This document shows, piece by piece, positions 48,796 to 58,621 of a stretch of 64,000 nt of DNA. Each line of letters opens with the position of its first letter. Within the stretch, counting starts at the first letter, position 1. The stretch spans positions 1 through 64,000 of the forward strand of contig NZ_CAMQAZ010000012.1 of assembly GCF_946998835.1 (NCBI RefSeq), read 5' to 3'. This DNA is from an uncultured Corynebacterium sp. (lineage in GTDB: Bacteria; Actinomycetota; Actinomycetes; Mycobacteriales; Mycobacteriaceae). The notes beneath the pieces were generated by a model. The model saw only the letters and a list, made by a program, of their open reading frames with translations, had not been told where the DNA came from and ran no database searches. The translations under genes and the position numbers were made by a program.

Positions 48796-51700
48796 CTACC
48801 GGTCAGCGCGCTCCTCCAAGTCGCCCTCAGTATCCAGGTAGGTCTGGCGCAGCAGATCCATTCGTTCCTGGTCGGGGTTCTCCCACATTCCGCGCTCGGC
48901 GGCCTCCATCAGGCGCTCGGAAATGTCGTGCAGAGCCCACGGATTAGACTGTTCGAAGAATTCACGGTTTTCCGGGTTCGCAACGTACTCGTCGGTAAGC
49001 GTTTCGTACATCCAGTCATCCATGACCTGTGCCGTGGCGTCGTAACCGAAGAGGTAATCGACGGTCGCGGCCATTTCAAAGGCGCCTTTGTAACCGTGAT
49101 TACGCATGGCCTGCATCCAGCGCGGGTTGACCACGCGGGCACGGAAGACACGTCGAGTTTCCTCGTGCAGGGTGCGGGTGCGTACGGCGTCGGGACGCGT
49201 CGAATCGCCTACATACGCCTCTGGAGCGGAACCCGTCAGCGCGCGAACAGTGGCAATCATGCCGCCGTGGAACTGGAAGTAGTCATCGGAGTCGGCGATG
49301 TCGTGCTCTCGGGTATCGGCATTCTTCGCAGCGACCTGGATACGGCGGTAGGCCGTCTTCATATCGTCCGCAGCCTCTTCCCCATCGACGCCACGACCAT
49401 AGGCGTAGCCACCCCAGGTCGTGTAAACCTTCGCCAGGTCCGCATCATCGCGCCAGGAACCGGAATCGATCAGCTGCAGCAGACCCGCTCCATAGGTGCC
49501 CGGCTTGGAACCGAAGATACGGCGCGGACGCTCCTGCTGGTCAGCCTTCGCATGGGCCCGCACGTAGTTATCGTCGTCGGATTCATCAAGCTTGACGACG
49601 AGCTGAAACGCGTCATCCAAAAGGTCAATAACATGCGGAAACGCATCACGGAAGAAGCCGGAAATGCGGACGGTCACGTCAATGCGCGGGCGGCCCAATT
49701 CCTCGAGCGGAATCGGCTCAAGGCCGACAATGCGACGGGATGCGTCATCCCACACCGGATGCACACCAATCAGCGCGAGCACCTCGGCGATGTCATCGCC
49801 CGAGGTACGCATTGCGGACGTGCCCCATACCGACAGGCCAACCGACTTGGGGTACTCGCCGTGGTCGGCGCGGTAGCGCTCAATCAGACCATCGGCGAGG
49901 TTGACACCGGTTTCCCAAGCTAGGCGGGACGGCACAGCCTTGGGGTCGACCGAGTAGAAGTTGCGGGCAGTCGGCAGCACGTTGACCAGGCCGCGCAGTG
50001 GCGAGCCGGAGGGGCCAGCCGGAACGAATTCGCCATTGAGGGCCGAGAGAATACGCGGGATCTCTTCGCTGGTGGCGGCCAGGCGCGGCAGGATTTCGTC
50101 GCGGGTGAACTGCAGCAGCTCGACGACTTGATCCAGACCATTAGGTGCCGCGATATCGGCGAACTCTTCGGAGCCGAGGACACTGGCAGCAATCTGCGCC
50201 GCCGGCTGGTCAGGATTCTTCACCACAGCAGTCACCAGCGCTGTGGCCAGCGCGTCGATGGAGTCCACAGCGTGGCGCTCGTCCGTGCCATCCTCAGCCA
50301 GGCCGAGAGCCTCGCGCAGGCCCGGCAGGGTCTGCTTGCCGCCCCACAGCTGTCGGGCGCGCAGCATGGTGGTCACGGTGCCAATCAGGGATTCGTCTTC
50401 CGGCGCCTGGCTGAGTACGTGGAGGCCACCGCGGATGGCGACGTCCTTAATCTCACAGAGCCAGCCGTCGACATGCATGAGCATGTCATCGAAGACTTCC
50501 TCGTCCGGGCGCTCGTCCCAGCCGAGGTCGCGGTCCATCTTCGCTGCGGTCAGCAGCGTCCAAATCTCTTGACGGATAGCCGGCAGCTTGGCCGGGTCCA
50601 TGGCGGAGATGTTCTGGTGCTCGTCGAGAAGCTGTTCCAGGCGGGTGATGTCGCCGTATGACTCGGCGCGGGCCATCGGCGGAATGAGGTGATCGACGAG
50701 TGTGGCGTGAGCGCGGCGCTTGGCCTGTGTGCCCTCGCCCGGGTCGTTGACCAGGAAGGGGTAAATCATCGGCAGCTCGCCGATAGCTGCATCCGGGCCA
50801 CAGGAGGCGGAAAGGCCGACGGTTTTACCCGGCAGCCACTCCAGGTTGCCGTGCTTGCCCATGTGGACCACCGCGTCGGCACCGAAACCGCCCTCGGCCT
50901 GAGGCAGCGACAGGAAGCGGTAGCAGGCCAGGTAGTGGTGTGTCGGCGGCAGATCCGGGTCGTGGTAAATACCCACCGGGTTATCACCGAAACCGCGCGG
51001 TGGCTGAACCATGACCACGACATTGCCAAAGGTCAGGCCCGCAATGTAGATGTCCTGGGTATCCGGGTGAACATACAGGGTGCCCGGCGCGGCACCCCAC
51101 TTGTCCTGCATATCGGCGCGAAGTTCTTCCGGCAAGGTAGCGAAGAATTTCTCGTAGGTCGCGGCGGGTAGGCGAAGCTCGGCTGCCTCCATGACCTCTT
51201 CGGTCAGCCAGTCCGGGTCCTGGCCGCCGGCATCGATGATGGCGTGCATGAACGCATCTGGTTCATCGGCGCCATCGTCGGCGGTGGCATATCCGGGGAT
51301 TGTGGTGGTGTCGCCGAGGTTGTATCCGGCGTCGGCAAGCGCGTGCAGCACCTTCAAGGTCGATGCTGGTGTATCCAGACCGACGGCGTTGCCGATGCGG
51401 GCGTGCTTGGTCGGGTATGCAGACAGCATGACGGCGACGCGCTTGTCGGCGTTGTCGATGTGGCGAAGGGCGGCGTAGCGGGTAGCGATGCCGGCGAGGC
51501 GGTCGCAGCGCTCAAGGTCTGGGACGTAGGAAATGAGCTCGTCGGAGTCAATTTCCTTAAACGAGAACGCGACCGAGATGATGCGGCCGTCGAATTCAGG
51601 GACGGCGACCTGTGTTGCGACATCCAGGGGCGACAGCCCCTCGTCGTTATCCTCCCACGCTGCCTTGGAAGAGGTCAGGGCCAACCCCTGGATGATGGGG

Positions 51701-52461
51701 ATGTTGAGGTCTGCGAGTGCGGCGACATCCCAGCCATCGTCGTCCTGACCGGCCTGCGCGAGTGCCGGGCGGTTACCGCCAGCGGCGAGAACCGTGGTGA
51801 TCAGCGCGTCGCAGGAGGCCATCTCTGCCAGTAGCTCATCGCTGGCGGTGCGCAGGGACGCGGCGAAGATAGGCTTGGCGACGTAGCCGCGAGCCTCGAC
51901 CGCATCAGCGAGCGCCTCAATGTAGTGCGTATTTCCAGCTAGGTGTTGCGCGCGGTAGTAAATAATGCCGACGGTGCCGCGGGAATCTGCTTTGGACACC
52001 TTGGAGTCGCGCTCCAGGAAACCCCATGCCGGCATGCGTGCGGGCTCCTCAAAGCCGAGTCCGGTCAGCAGCAGTGTGTCCGACAGGAAGTTGTGCAGCT
52101 GTGCGAGGTTCTTCGCGCCACCTTCAGCCAAGTAGATGTGTGTTTGCGTGGCGACATTCGCCGGGACCGTCGAGTACTCAGTGAGTTCAGCATCCGGTGC
52201 CTGCTCACCTGAGACGAGGACAGTGGGAATGCCGGAGTTCACAAAGTAGTCGACGCCGGATTCCCAGGCGCGGCGGCCGCCGAGAAGTCGGATGATGACG
52301 GCGTCGGCGCCGTCGGCAAGCGTGGGCAAATCATCGTCGAGCAGACGCGCCGGGTTTGCCCAGCGGTAGGACACCTCCGGGTTGGCCTGAGCGGCCGCGC
52401 GGGCGGACAGAAGGTCGGTATCCGAGGTCGACAACAGCAGAATCACGGTGTAGTCATTCAC
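48796..52461 (-). CDS. cobN: aerobic cobaltochelatase subunit CobN
   Basis: A 1221-residue CobN/magnesium-chelatase H-type subunit that inserts cobalt into hydrogenobyrinic acid a,c-diamide, with CobS and CobT (not in this window). The start ILLLSTSDTDLLSARAAA is typical of CobN. The LPPTHHYLACYRFL and AVVHMGKHGNLEWLPGK blocks and GYKGAFEMAATVDYLFGYDAT near the C-terminus are family hallmarks. GTG 52461 is taken as start; AGGAA lies close upstream. A cobalamin riboswitch occupies the leader, so the gene should be switched off by B12. Confidence 0.95.
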   Translation of the reverse strand: MNDYTVILLLSTSDTDLLSARAAAQANPEVSYRWANPARLLDDDLPTLADGADAVIIRLLGGRRAWESGVDYFVNSGIPTVLVSGEQAPDAELTEYSTVPANVATQTHIYLAEGGAKNLAQLHNFLSDTLLLTGLGFEEPARMPAWGFLERDSKVSKADSRGTVGIIYYRAQHLAGNTHYIEALADAVEARGYVAKPIFAASLRTASDELLAEMASCDALITTVLAAGGNRPALAQAGQDDDGWDVAALADLNIPIIQGLALTSSKAAWEDNDEGLSPLDVATQVAVPEFDGRIISVAFSFKEIDSDELISYVPDLERCDRLAGIATRYAALRHIDNADKRVAVMLSAYPTKHARIGNAVGLDTPASTLKVLHALADAGYNLGDTTTIPGYATADDGADEPDAFMHAIIDAGGQDPDWLTEEVMEAAELRLPAATYEKFFATLPEELRADMQDKWGAAPGTLYVHPDTQDIYIAGLTFGNVVVMVQPPRGFGDNPVGIYHDPDLPPTHHYLACYRFLSLPQAEGGFGADAVVHMGKHGNLEWLPGKTVGLSASCGPDAAIGELPMIYPFLVNDPGEGTQAKRRAHATLVDHLIPPMARAESYGDITRLEQLLDEHQNISAMDPAKLPAIRQEIWTLLTAAKMDRDLGWDERPDEEVFDDMLMHVDGWLCEIKDVAIRGGLHVLSQAPEDESLIGTVTTMLRARQLWGGKQTLPGLREALGLAEDGTDERHAVDSIDALATALVTAVVKNPDQPAAQIAASVLGSEEFADIAAPNGLDQVVELLQFTRDEILPRLAATSEEIPRILSALNGEFVPAGPSGSPLRGLVNVLPTARNFYSVDPKAVPSRLAWETGVNLADGLIERYRADHGEYPKSVGLSVWGTSAMRTSGDDIAEVLALIGVHPVWDDASRRIVGLEPIPLEELGRPRIDVTVRISGFFRDAFPHVIDLLDDAFQLVVKLDESDDDNYVRAHAKADQQERPRRIFGSKPGTYGAGLLQLIDSGSWRDDADLAKVYTTWGGYAYGRGVDGEEAADDMKTAYRRIQVAAKNADTREHDIADSDDYFQFHGGMIATVRALTGSAPEAYVGDSTRPDAVRTRTLHEETRRVFRARVVNPRWMQAMRNHGYKGAFEMAATVDYLFGYDATAQVMDDWMYETLTDEYVANPENREFFEQSNPWALHDISERLMEAAERGMWENPDQERMDLLRQTYLDTEGDLEERADR

Positions 52462-52477
52462 TTCCTGGGGAGCGACG

Positions 52478-52605
52478 CGTCCCCGGTCGGCGGGAGCCTG
52501 CCTCTAGCCCATGACGAGGTCTGACTGTGACAGTGGCGCGACCGTGCGGATTTTCACCGAGCTTCTCGTCAAAAGCATGGCAGTGGATTTCTCCATCACT
52601 CTACT
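52478..52605 (-). promoter_or_regulatory. cobalamin riboswitch (B12 element) upstream of cobN
   Basis: On the minus strand the leader contains the conserved order GGTGAAAATCCGC, CGCCACTGT and AGTCAGACC of the B12 element. It is preceded by GAAATCCACTGCC-type P1/P2 sequence and followed by a GGGGA/TCCCC hairpin that reaches the cobN ribosome site. This architecture suggests translational control. Conservation of the core is strong; the outer boundaries are approximate. Confidence 0.85.
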
Positions 52606-52617
52606 GCAGCGCTCCCG

Positions 52618-54159
52618 TTAGAGTCCCAGCGGCTGCGGTGCCGGCTGCTCTGGGAAATGCGCCCAGAGGTAGTTGGTGGCCCGGTCAAGCTCCGCGAGCA
52701 GAGGAACGACATGGTTTAGGCCAGTCTTCGGGATCAGCGGGGGCGTGAGGTTTTCGACGTATTCCAGGTCAGTAAAGCCGAGCTCCAGCCAAGCATCACG
52801 CAGTTTGCGAACTTGGTTAATAGGAATGATGTCATCGTGCTCACCCGAGTACAGAAGTACCGGAGCATTCGGTACGAAGTTGCCGACGCGCTGTCGAGCG
52901 AGCTCCTTTTGCAGCGGCTCGTAGCGCTGAATCAGCTCGCTGAGAGACTCTCCGCTAGTCGTGTACTGATCGGTGGTTTCGAAACCGTGGTGGAGGGCCA
53001 GCCCACCCGCGCAGTAGCTACCAACTGTATTCAGGAGCTTCTTGCCCTCAGCATTCATTTCTTCATCCATCACACGGCGCAGTTCCGGATCCTTGTCCAG
53101 AACAGAGTTGATTGCCAGCGTGATGGCGGCAGTTAGTGTGGTGCCGTCAATCTGGTCGAGAACATTGGCGAGGTCTGAGGGAGGACCACCCGCGGCAGTG
53201 GCAGCGACGTTGAGCTCTGGGGCGTAGATGCCAACGCGCTCAGCGGCAGCAGCGGCTGCAGAACCTCCCTGGGAGTAGCCATAGATGCCAACTGGAGCCT
53301 TTTCCTCTACGCCGAGCTCATGGGAAGCAGATACGGCATCGAGCAGCGACTGTGCCGAGGCGATGTTATCGACATAGTCCTGGTTGCCCTGTGCATTGCG
53401 ATGGTGGTCAATCATCACCACAGTTGCACCCCGCAGCAGGTTGGCCACGAGCGGCATCGTCTCGTATGGCGCAATGACATCGACTGGGGCAAACTCGACC
53501 TTTAGTCCGGTCTGCTCGGAGATCGATGGGTCGCACTTTTCTGCCCCGCCCTGGGTTCCCGGAGCAATTGCCACGACCGGACGCGGACCGCTGCCCTGCC
53601 ACTTCGTCTTCGGAGTCACCACGATAGCGGTGTCCACACTGGGATTGCCGAGAGAATCCGTGGAGTTGTAGTGAATGCGCTTGGCGTCGACATTCCAGAG
53701 TTCGTGGTTCACCATCATCCGGGCATCTTCACTTCGGACCAGTGTGCCGGCCTGTGCGCTGCGTGGTGGATTCAGCGGCAGCGAATTCAGCGGAGAGGCC
53801 GCCGCGACGCGGGCCTGCTCTGGGGTGAGCTGCCTGACCGGTCCTGCACCACCCGGTTGCGTGCCGTTGTTATCGGTACCGAGCAGCCTATCGACGTTCG
53901 GGTTTGGTACGCGTCCATAACCCGGCAACTCTCGGTCCCAGCTTGACGACGGGCCGAGCTCCGGCTGTCCTGCTACATCCAGTGGCTGTGCATGCAGGGG
54001 CGCAGCCAGTCCGATGGTCATGAGCCCTGCTAGTGCTACCCCGATTCCCCTTCGGGCTGCACGACGGTTCCGTCGTAAAGCAGAGTGTGCTTGCATGGCG
54101 GTGCGGCCGGTGCCGTCGACGTTGCTGATTGCGAGAGCTTCAGCGGTGTTCCGAGTCAT
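52618..54159 (-). CDS. secreted alpha/beta-hydrolase (secretory lipase family)
   Basis: A 513-residue secreted lipase of the LIP family. A long N-terminus contains a basic RRNRRAARR stretch and a hydrophobic core, with probable signal-peptidase cleavage after PLHA (near residue 57). The nucleophile elbow is GYSQGG (catalytic Ser), the acid is probably in GEHDDIIP, and the His in GLNHVVP. Corynebacterial relatives act on triacylglycerols at the cell surface. AAGGAG lies 6 bases before the ATG. It lies between cobG (divergent) and cobN and is not part of cobalamin synthesis. Confidence 0.87.
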   Translation of the reverse strand: MTRNTAEALAISNVDGTGRTAMQAHSALRRNRRAARRGIGVALAGLMTIGLAAPLHAQPLDVAGQPELGPSSSWDRELPGYGRVPNPNVDRLLGTDNNGTQPGGAGPVRQLTPEQARVAAASPLNSLPLNPPRSAQAGTLVRSEDARMMVNHELWNVDAKRIHYNSTDSLGNPSVDTAIVVTPKTKWQGSGPRPVVAIAPGTQGGAEKCDPSISEQTGLKVEFAPVDVIAPYETMPLVANLLRGATVVMIDHHRNAQGNQDYVDNIASAQSLLDAVSASHELGVEEKAPVGIYGYSQGGSAAAAAAERVGIYAPELNVAATAAGGPPSDLANVLDQIDGTTLTAAITLAINSVLDKDPELRRVMDEEMNAEGKKLLNTVGSYCAGGLALHHGFETTDQYTTSGESLSELIQRYEPLQKELARQRVGNFVPNAPVLLYSGEHDDIIPINQVRKLRDAWLELGFTDLEYVENLTPPLIPKTGLNHVVPLLAELDRATNYLWAHFPEQPAPQPLGL

Positions 54160-54422
54160 GTAGTCTCCTTAAAACCAAATCACTGTCCCCAGTGGAAGCG
54201 TCTGTAAAACCCACAAGAGATTTGCTATCGGAAAGTATAATGTCTTGAATAGTTATAGAAGTGTTTTTGCCTAGAGTTTTCCTGGAGTGCCCCTATGTGG
54301 AACCGCGAGGGGATACAGATTTAACCTCACTGTAAAGCTGCTGAATCAGAATAGATTGTCCTGTTTGCGGAGCTTTGCTCGGTGCTCATTTTCATATTTC
54401 TTATTTGCGTATTCTTGGAAGT

Positions 54423-55598
54423 ATGACTGCATCTGATCAAGGAGCTCGCACTCGTCAAGACGGCTGCCCTGGTAGCCGCAAGGTTCATATCGCAGCTGAT
54501 GGCGCAATCGGGCGCCTGCGCTTCCCCGGAGGCTTCCTCCCCGCGCCGGGCTTTGCCGTACTCGCTGATTTGGCCGAGAACTTCGGCGACGGCGATATTC
54601 ACTTCACCTCGCGTGGCAATGTTCAGATTCGTGGCATCACCAACACCGGTGCGTTCGCCGATGCCGCAGAAGAGGAAAAGCTGGTTCCCTCCACCAGCCA
54701 CGACCGCGTGCGCAATATTCTCCAGTCGCCGCTGTCAGGTCGCGTCGGTGGCAAGGCCGATGTCCGCGAGCTTGTGCAGGAGTTCGACGCGGCGCTTATC
54801 GCGGAGCCGTCGCTTGCAACACTGCCCGGTCGCACGCTCATGGCTTTCGACGACGGCCGTGGCGATGTCCTCGGTGAGCGCCCCGACTTCGGCGTTGTTG
54901 CCCATGACGAGGACATCTTCGAACTCATCATTGGCGGCGTGACCTCCGGGCTTGTCATCTCGCGTGACGACGTCGTGGAGACCCTCATCACCACAGCGAA
55001 GGTGTGGAACGACAGCCGTGGCTCGGCCTGGCGTATCGCGGAAGCAGATGCGGCCCGGCGCGTTGCCGATGCCGTAGTCGAGGAATTGGGCGAGCGTATC
55101 CGCCGCCAGGAGCCGACCCCGGCTGAGAATTTCGATGCCACCGCAGGTCTATCACGACAGATTGGTTGGATTGACCAGCCGGACGGCTTGGTTAGTTTGG
55201 CTGCTGGCCTGCGCTTTGGCATCCTGCCGGCGCGTCTGGCACGCGCTATTTCGCACACGCAGGTTCCCGTGCACATAACGCCGTGGTACTCGCTGATTCT
55301 CCACGATTTGGAGGAGGAAGTTGCCGAGCAGGTCGTCAAGGTACTGGCGCCGAATGGCCTAATCTTCGACCGGAATTCCACCTGGCTGCGCGTCAGCGCC
55401 TGCACTGGTCGCCCCGGCTGTGAGAAGTCGCTGGCTGATACCCGGGGCGATGCCGCGCACGCAATTGCCGATGACCGCCTGCCCGAGGGCCGCGTGCACT
55501 TCTCCGGTTGTGAGCGCCGCTGTGGCAAACCCAAGGGTGGCTACTTCGACTACCTCGCTACCGGGGACGGAGAATACGAAGTCACTGCTGTGGACTAG
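54423..55598 (+). CDS. cobG: precorrin-3B synthase CobG
   Basis: A 391-residue sulfite/nitrite reductase-like protein that forms precorrin-3B with O2 in aerobic cobalamin synthesis. The ferredoxin-like half GDGDIHFTSRGNVQIRG is typical. The [4Fe-4S] cysteines appear as C-T-G-R-P-G-C and C-E-R-R-C (about 321-367). ATG 54423 is used; the in-frame upstream frame to 54375 adds non-conserved residues. It is the first gene of cobG-cobH-cobIJ. No riboswitch was seen in its 263-bp upstream region. Confidence 0.85.
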   Translation: MTASDQGARTRQDGCPGSRKVHIAADGAIGRLRFPGGFLPAPGFAVLADLAENFGDGDIHFTSRGNVQIRGITNTGAFADAAEEEKLVPSTSHDRVRNILQSPLSGRVGGKADVRELVQEFDAALIAEPSLATLPGRTLMAFDDGRGDVLGERPDFGVVAHDEDIFELIIGGVTSGLVISRDDVVETLITTAKVWNDSRGSAWRIAEADAARRVADAVVEELGERIRRQEPTPAENFDATAGLSRQIGWIDQPDGLVSLAAGLRFGILPARLARAISHTQVPVHITPWYSLILHDLEEEVAEQVVKVLAPNGLIFDRNSTWLRVSACTGRPGCEKSLADTRGDAAHAIADDRLPEGRVHFSGCERRCGKPKGGYFDYLATGDGEYEVTAVD

Positions 55599-55609
55599 GC
55601 TTTAAGCCT
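55597..55609 (+). promoter_or_regulatory. 13-bp palindrome at the cobG/cobH junction
   Basis: AGGCTT-T-AAGCCT is a perfect palindrome that starts in the cobG stop codon and ends directly before the cobH ATG. It replaces the space where a ribosome site would be. Confidence 0.5.
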
Positions 55610-56260
55610 ATGAAGCGCTTTGAGTACAACACCGACGGTGCGGATATTTATCGCAACTCATTTGCCATCATCCGCGAGGAAAGCGACCTTTCCCGCTTCG
55701 ATACAGATGAGGAAACCGTCGCCGTCCGAATGATTCACGCAGCAGGTCAGACCGACCTGGCCAAGGACATTGTCTTTTCCCCGGGAGCTGTACGTGCAGC
55801 CCGCCGGGCTCTCGAGGATGGCGCTCCCATCTTCACCGATGTGAACATGATTGCCTCGGGTATTACCCGAAAGCGCCTGCCCACTGACAACGAGGTCATT
55901 TGCCTGCTGCGTGATGAGCGCGTCCCTGAGCTGGCCCAGCAGCTCGGCACCACTCGCACTGCTGCTGCCGTGGAGTTGTGGAAACCACGCCTGGAGGGCG
56001 CGGTCGTCGCCATTGGCAACGCGCCCACGGCTCTCTTCCACCTGCTCAACCGCATTAATGAGGGCTCCTTCCCCATGCCGGCTGCCATTTTGGCTATGCC
56101 GGTCGGTTTCGTCGGTGCCGCGGAATCCAAGCAGGCGACCATCGACTCGGGTGCGGAAAACCCGGAGCTGAAGTACATCACCGTCACTGGCCGTCGTGGC
56201 GGCTCGGCCATCACCTGTGCTGCCCTCAATGCCATCGCCACCGCAAAGGAGATTCTCTAA
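55610..56260 (+). CDS. cobH: precorrin-8X methylmutase CobH
   Basis: A 216-residue CobH/CbiC that moves the C-11 methyl to C-12, giving hydrogenobyrinate. The catalytic histidine is in VRMIHAAGQTDLAKDI, and FTDVNMIASGI and ALFHLL are other family blocks. The ATG lies 11 bases after the cobG stop, with no ribosome site; translation is probably coupled to cobG. cobIJ begins 3 bases after the cobH stop. Confidence 0.94.
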   Translation: MKRFEYNTDGADIYRNSFAIIREESDLSRFDTDEETVAVRMIHAAGQTDLAKDIVFSPGAVRAARRALEDGAPIFTDVNMIASGITRKRLPTDNEVICLLRDERVPELAQQLGTTRTAAAVELWKPRLEGAVVAIGNAPTALFHLLNRINEGSFPMPAAILAMPVGFVGAAESKQATIDSGAENPELKYITVTGRRGGSAITCAALNAIATAKEIL

Positions 56261-56263
56261 ACC

Positions 56264-57877
56264 ATGTCCGGCTCTTACAGCGCTCAGCCTGGTCATCTCT
56301 ACGGTGTCGGACTCGGCCCCGGCGACGCAGGTCTCATTACACTCCGCGGTGCCGAGCTTATCCGCACCGCCGATGTCATCGCCTACCACGCCGGAACTCA
56401 CGGGCGTTCCACCGCTCGCGCAATCGCCGCTGAACTGATTGACGCGCGTGACGACGCCGCCGTGGAAGAACAACTGCAATACCCGGTGACCACCGGACGC
56501 CCGGCTGACTACCGCGAGCAGCTGGCTGGTTTCTATGCAGAGGCCACCTCCCGTCTGCACGAGCATTTGGCCGCCGGACGCAGCGTTGCGGTGCTCTCGC
56601 TCGGTGACCCGATGCTCTATAGCTCGTACCAGCACCTGCACCATGCCCTCAGCGAGGACTTCCCTACCGAAATCGTCCCAGGTGTAGCCAGTATTACTGC
56701 GGCTGCAGCGGAGATTGGGCAGCCGCTCGGTGAAGCCACCGAAATCGTCAGCGTGGTCCCCGCCACCGCTGATTCCGAGCGCATCGCTGCGGTTCTGGAC
56801 GCGTCGGACTGCGTCGTCATTATGAAGCTGGGCAAGAACGTTGAGAAGGTCCGCGCAGCCCTGCAGGCCGCAGACATGCTCGAGCGTGCTTATGTCGTCG
56901 AGCGAGCCACCATGGATGAGCACACCAGCTACCCGCTGGCCGATGCCGACCCGGAGAAGGTCCCCTACTTCGCAGTAGCTGTTGTACCTTCCGCTGTCTA
57001 CGGCACCGAGCGCAGTGTTTCTGGCGCATCTGGTGTGTCTGGGGATTCCGCGGTGACCTGTGCAGCTGCCGACGTGGCAACCGAGCCGGCTTCTCCATCC
57101 GTCGGTGAAGTTGTCGTTGTCGGCCTGGGCCCGGGTGCTGAGCGCTGGACCACCCCAGAAGTCACTGAGGAACTGGCGCATGCCACGGACTTGGTCGGCT
57201 ACTCCACCTACATCAACCGAGTCCCCGAGCGCGCCGGGCAGCGCCGCCACCTCTCGGATAACCGTGTAGAGGCAGAACGAGCCACCATGGCGCTGGATAT
57301 CGCGAAGCGCGGTGGCCGGGTCGCTGTGGTCAGTTCTGGCGATCCGGGTGTCTTCGCTATGGCGGCGGCAGTGTTGGAAGTCGCTGACGACGATATGTGG
57401 CGAGACATTCCCGTGCGAGTCGTCCCGGGCATGACTGCTGCTCAGGCTGTCGCAAGTCGTGTGGGCGCTCCGCTTGGCCATGACTTTGCGATGCTCAGCC
57501 TCTCCGACAGGTTGAAGCCCTGGGATGTCGTCGTTAAGCGAGTGCGTGCCGTAGCTGGTGCGGACATGGCGTTTGCCGTCTACAACCCAGCGTCCAAGTC
57601 ACGGAGGTGGCAGATCCGAGAGCTGCGTGCCTTGGCCTTGGAATACCGCGAGCCGACGACGCCGGTGATTGTGGCGCGGGCAGTGGGCTCGGAGCAGGAA
57701 AACGTCACCGTGACCACGTTGGCGGAGTTCGATCCGGATGTCGTCGATATGCGAACCATGGTGATTATCGGGTCGTCATCAACAAAGGCATACCGTGCCG
57801 GAAAAACCACCCGTGTCTACACCGCACGCCACTACGGTGAGGGCGGCACGAGCGGAACCGGCGAGTTGCTGCGTTAG
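56264..57877 (+). CDS. CobI-CobJ fusion (precorrin-2 C20- / precorrin-3B C17-methyltransferase)
   Basis: A 537-residue protein with two SAM-dependent methyltransferase domains. CobI/CbiL (about 8-245) starts LYGVGLGPGDAGLITLRGAE and has SLGDPMLYSSY. CobJ/CbiH (about 278-525) starts VVVVGLGPGAERW and has VVSSGDPGVFAMA and VVPGMTAAQA. A variable Ser/Val-rich linker joins them. The enzyme would carry the substrate from precorrin-2 to 3A, and from 3B to 4. CobIJ fusions are common in actinobacteria. It ends 3 bases before the convergent cobK. Confidence 0.94.
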   Translation: MSGSYSAQPGHLYGVGLGPGDAGLITLRGAELIRTADVIAYHAGTHGRSTARAIAAELIDARDDAAVEEQLQYPVTTGRPADYREQLAGFYAEATSRLHEHLAAGRSVAVLSLGDPMLYSSYQHLHHALSEDFPTEIVPGVASITAAAAEIGQPLGEATEIVSVVPATADSERIAAVLDASDCVVIMKLGKNVEKVRAALQAADMLERAYVVERATMDEHTSYPLADADPEKVPYFAVAVVPSAVYGTERSVSGASGVSGDSAVTCAAADVATEPASPSVGEVVVVGLGPGAERWTTPEVTEELAHATDLVGYSTYINRVPERAGQRRHLSDNRVEAERATMALDIAKRGGRVAVVSSGDPGVFAMAAAVLEVADDDMWRDIPVRVVPGMTAAQAVASRVGAPLGHDFAMLSLSDRLKPWDVVVKRVRAVAGADMAFAVYNPASKSRRWQIRELRALALEYREPTTPVIVARAVGSEQENVTVTTLAEFDPDVVDMRTMVIIGSSSTKAYRAGKTTRVYTARHYGEGGTSGTGELLR

Positions 57878-57880
57878 CCG

Positions 57881-58621
57881 CTATGCCCGGCGAATGACGG
57901 CGTTGTACGCCTCATCCACCGTCGTGGCGATGGTGGCGATATCCGCGCCGGGCAGCTGCGGGCGCTGCACGATGACGACTGGTTTCTTAAGGTCGCGGGC
58001 TGCTTCAATTTTGGCGTAGGTAGCAGCGCCACCGGAGTTCTTGGTCACCACGCAGTCCACGGCATAGTCCCGCATGAGCTTGCGCTCCGCAGCGACATCA
58101 TAGGGGCCACGGCTGAGAATAATCTTTCGATTCTTCGGCAGCGGCGGTGCGGGCTTTTCCACACAGCGGATGAGGTAGCGGCCGTTGGAGTCGTCGGCAA
58201 ATGGAGCCAGCTGCTGGCGGCCAATAGTGAGAAACGGACTGTAGAAACGGTCGGCAACAACGTCTGCGGCCTCCTGCATGGAGGAAACCTCAATCCAGTT
58301 GTCGCCGGGCTGCTTCTCCCACGCCGGACGATGCAGCGCTACGAGCGGAATGCCGGTGGCGCGAGCGGCCTCCGCGGCAGATTCACTGATCCGCTCCGCA
58401 TACGGGTGTGTGGCATCGATGATGACCTCAGTGGCATCAGAGATGAGCCATCGCGCGAGCCCCGCCGGACCGCCAAAACCACCGATGCGGACACCACCGA
58501 CTGGCAGCTTGGGGTTAGCTACACGACCGGCCAGCGAAGAGGTGACAAACCAGCCCTCATCCACCAGGCGCTTGGCCAAGGCGCGGGCTTCCGCGGTGCC
58601 ACCCAGAATTAGTGCACGCAT
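57881..58621 (-). CDS. cobK: precorrin-6A reductase CobK
   Basis: A 246-residue CobK, the NADPH-dependent reduction of precorrin-6A to 6B. The start MRALILGGTAEARALAKRL is the typical nucleotide-binding motif. IDATHPYAERISESAAEAA and VTKNSGGAATYAKIEAA are family blocks. Its start lies 13 bases inside the end of cobM, so the two are cotranscribed. Confidence 0.94.
   Translation of the reverse strand: MRALILGGTAEARALAKRLVDEGWFVTSSLAGRVANPKLPVGGVRIGGFGGPAGLARWLISDATEVIIDATHPYAERISESAAEAARATGIPLVALHRPAWEKQPGDNWIEVSSMQEAADVVADRFYSPFLTIGRQQLAPFADDSNGRYLIRCVEKPAPPLPKNRKIILSRGPYDVAAERKLMRDYAVDCVVTKNSGGAATYAKIEAARDLKKPVVIVQRPQLPGADIATIATTVDEAYNAVIRRA

Noticed and set aside
54160..54422. Second cobalamin riboswitch before cobG
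   Set aside because: No GGTGAAAATCC or GCCACTGT core in either strand.
55658..57481. 607-codon open frame on the minus strand over cobH-cobIJ
   Set aside because: Antisense shadow of high-GC genes; the plus-strand frames carry clear CobH and CobIJ motifs.
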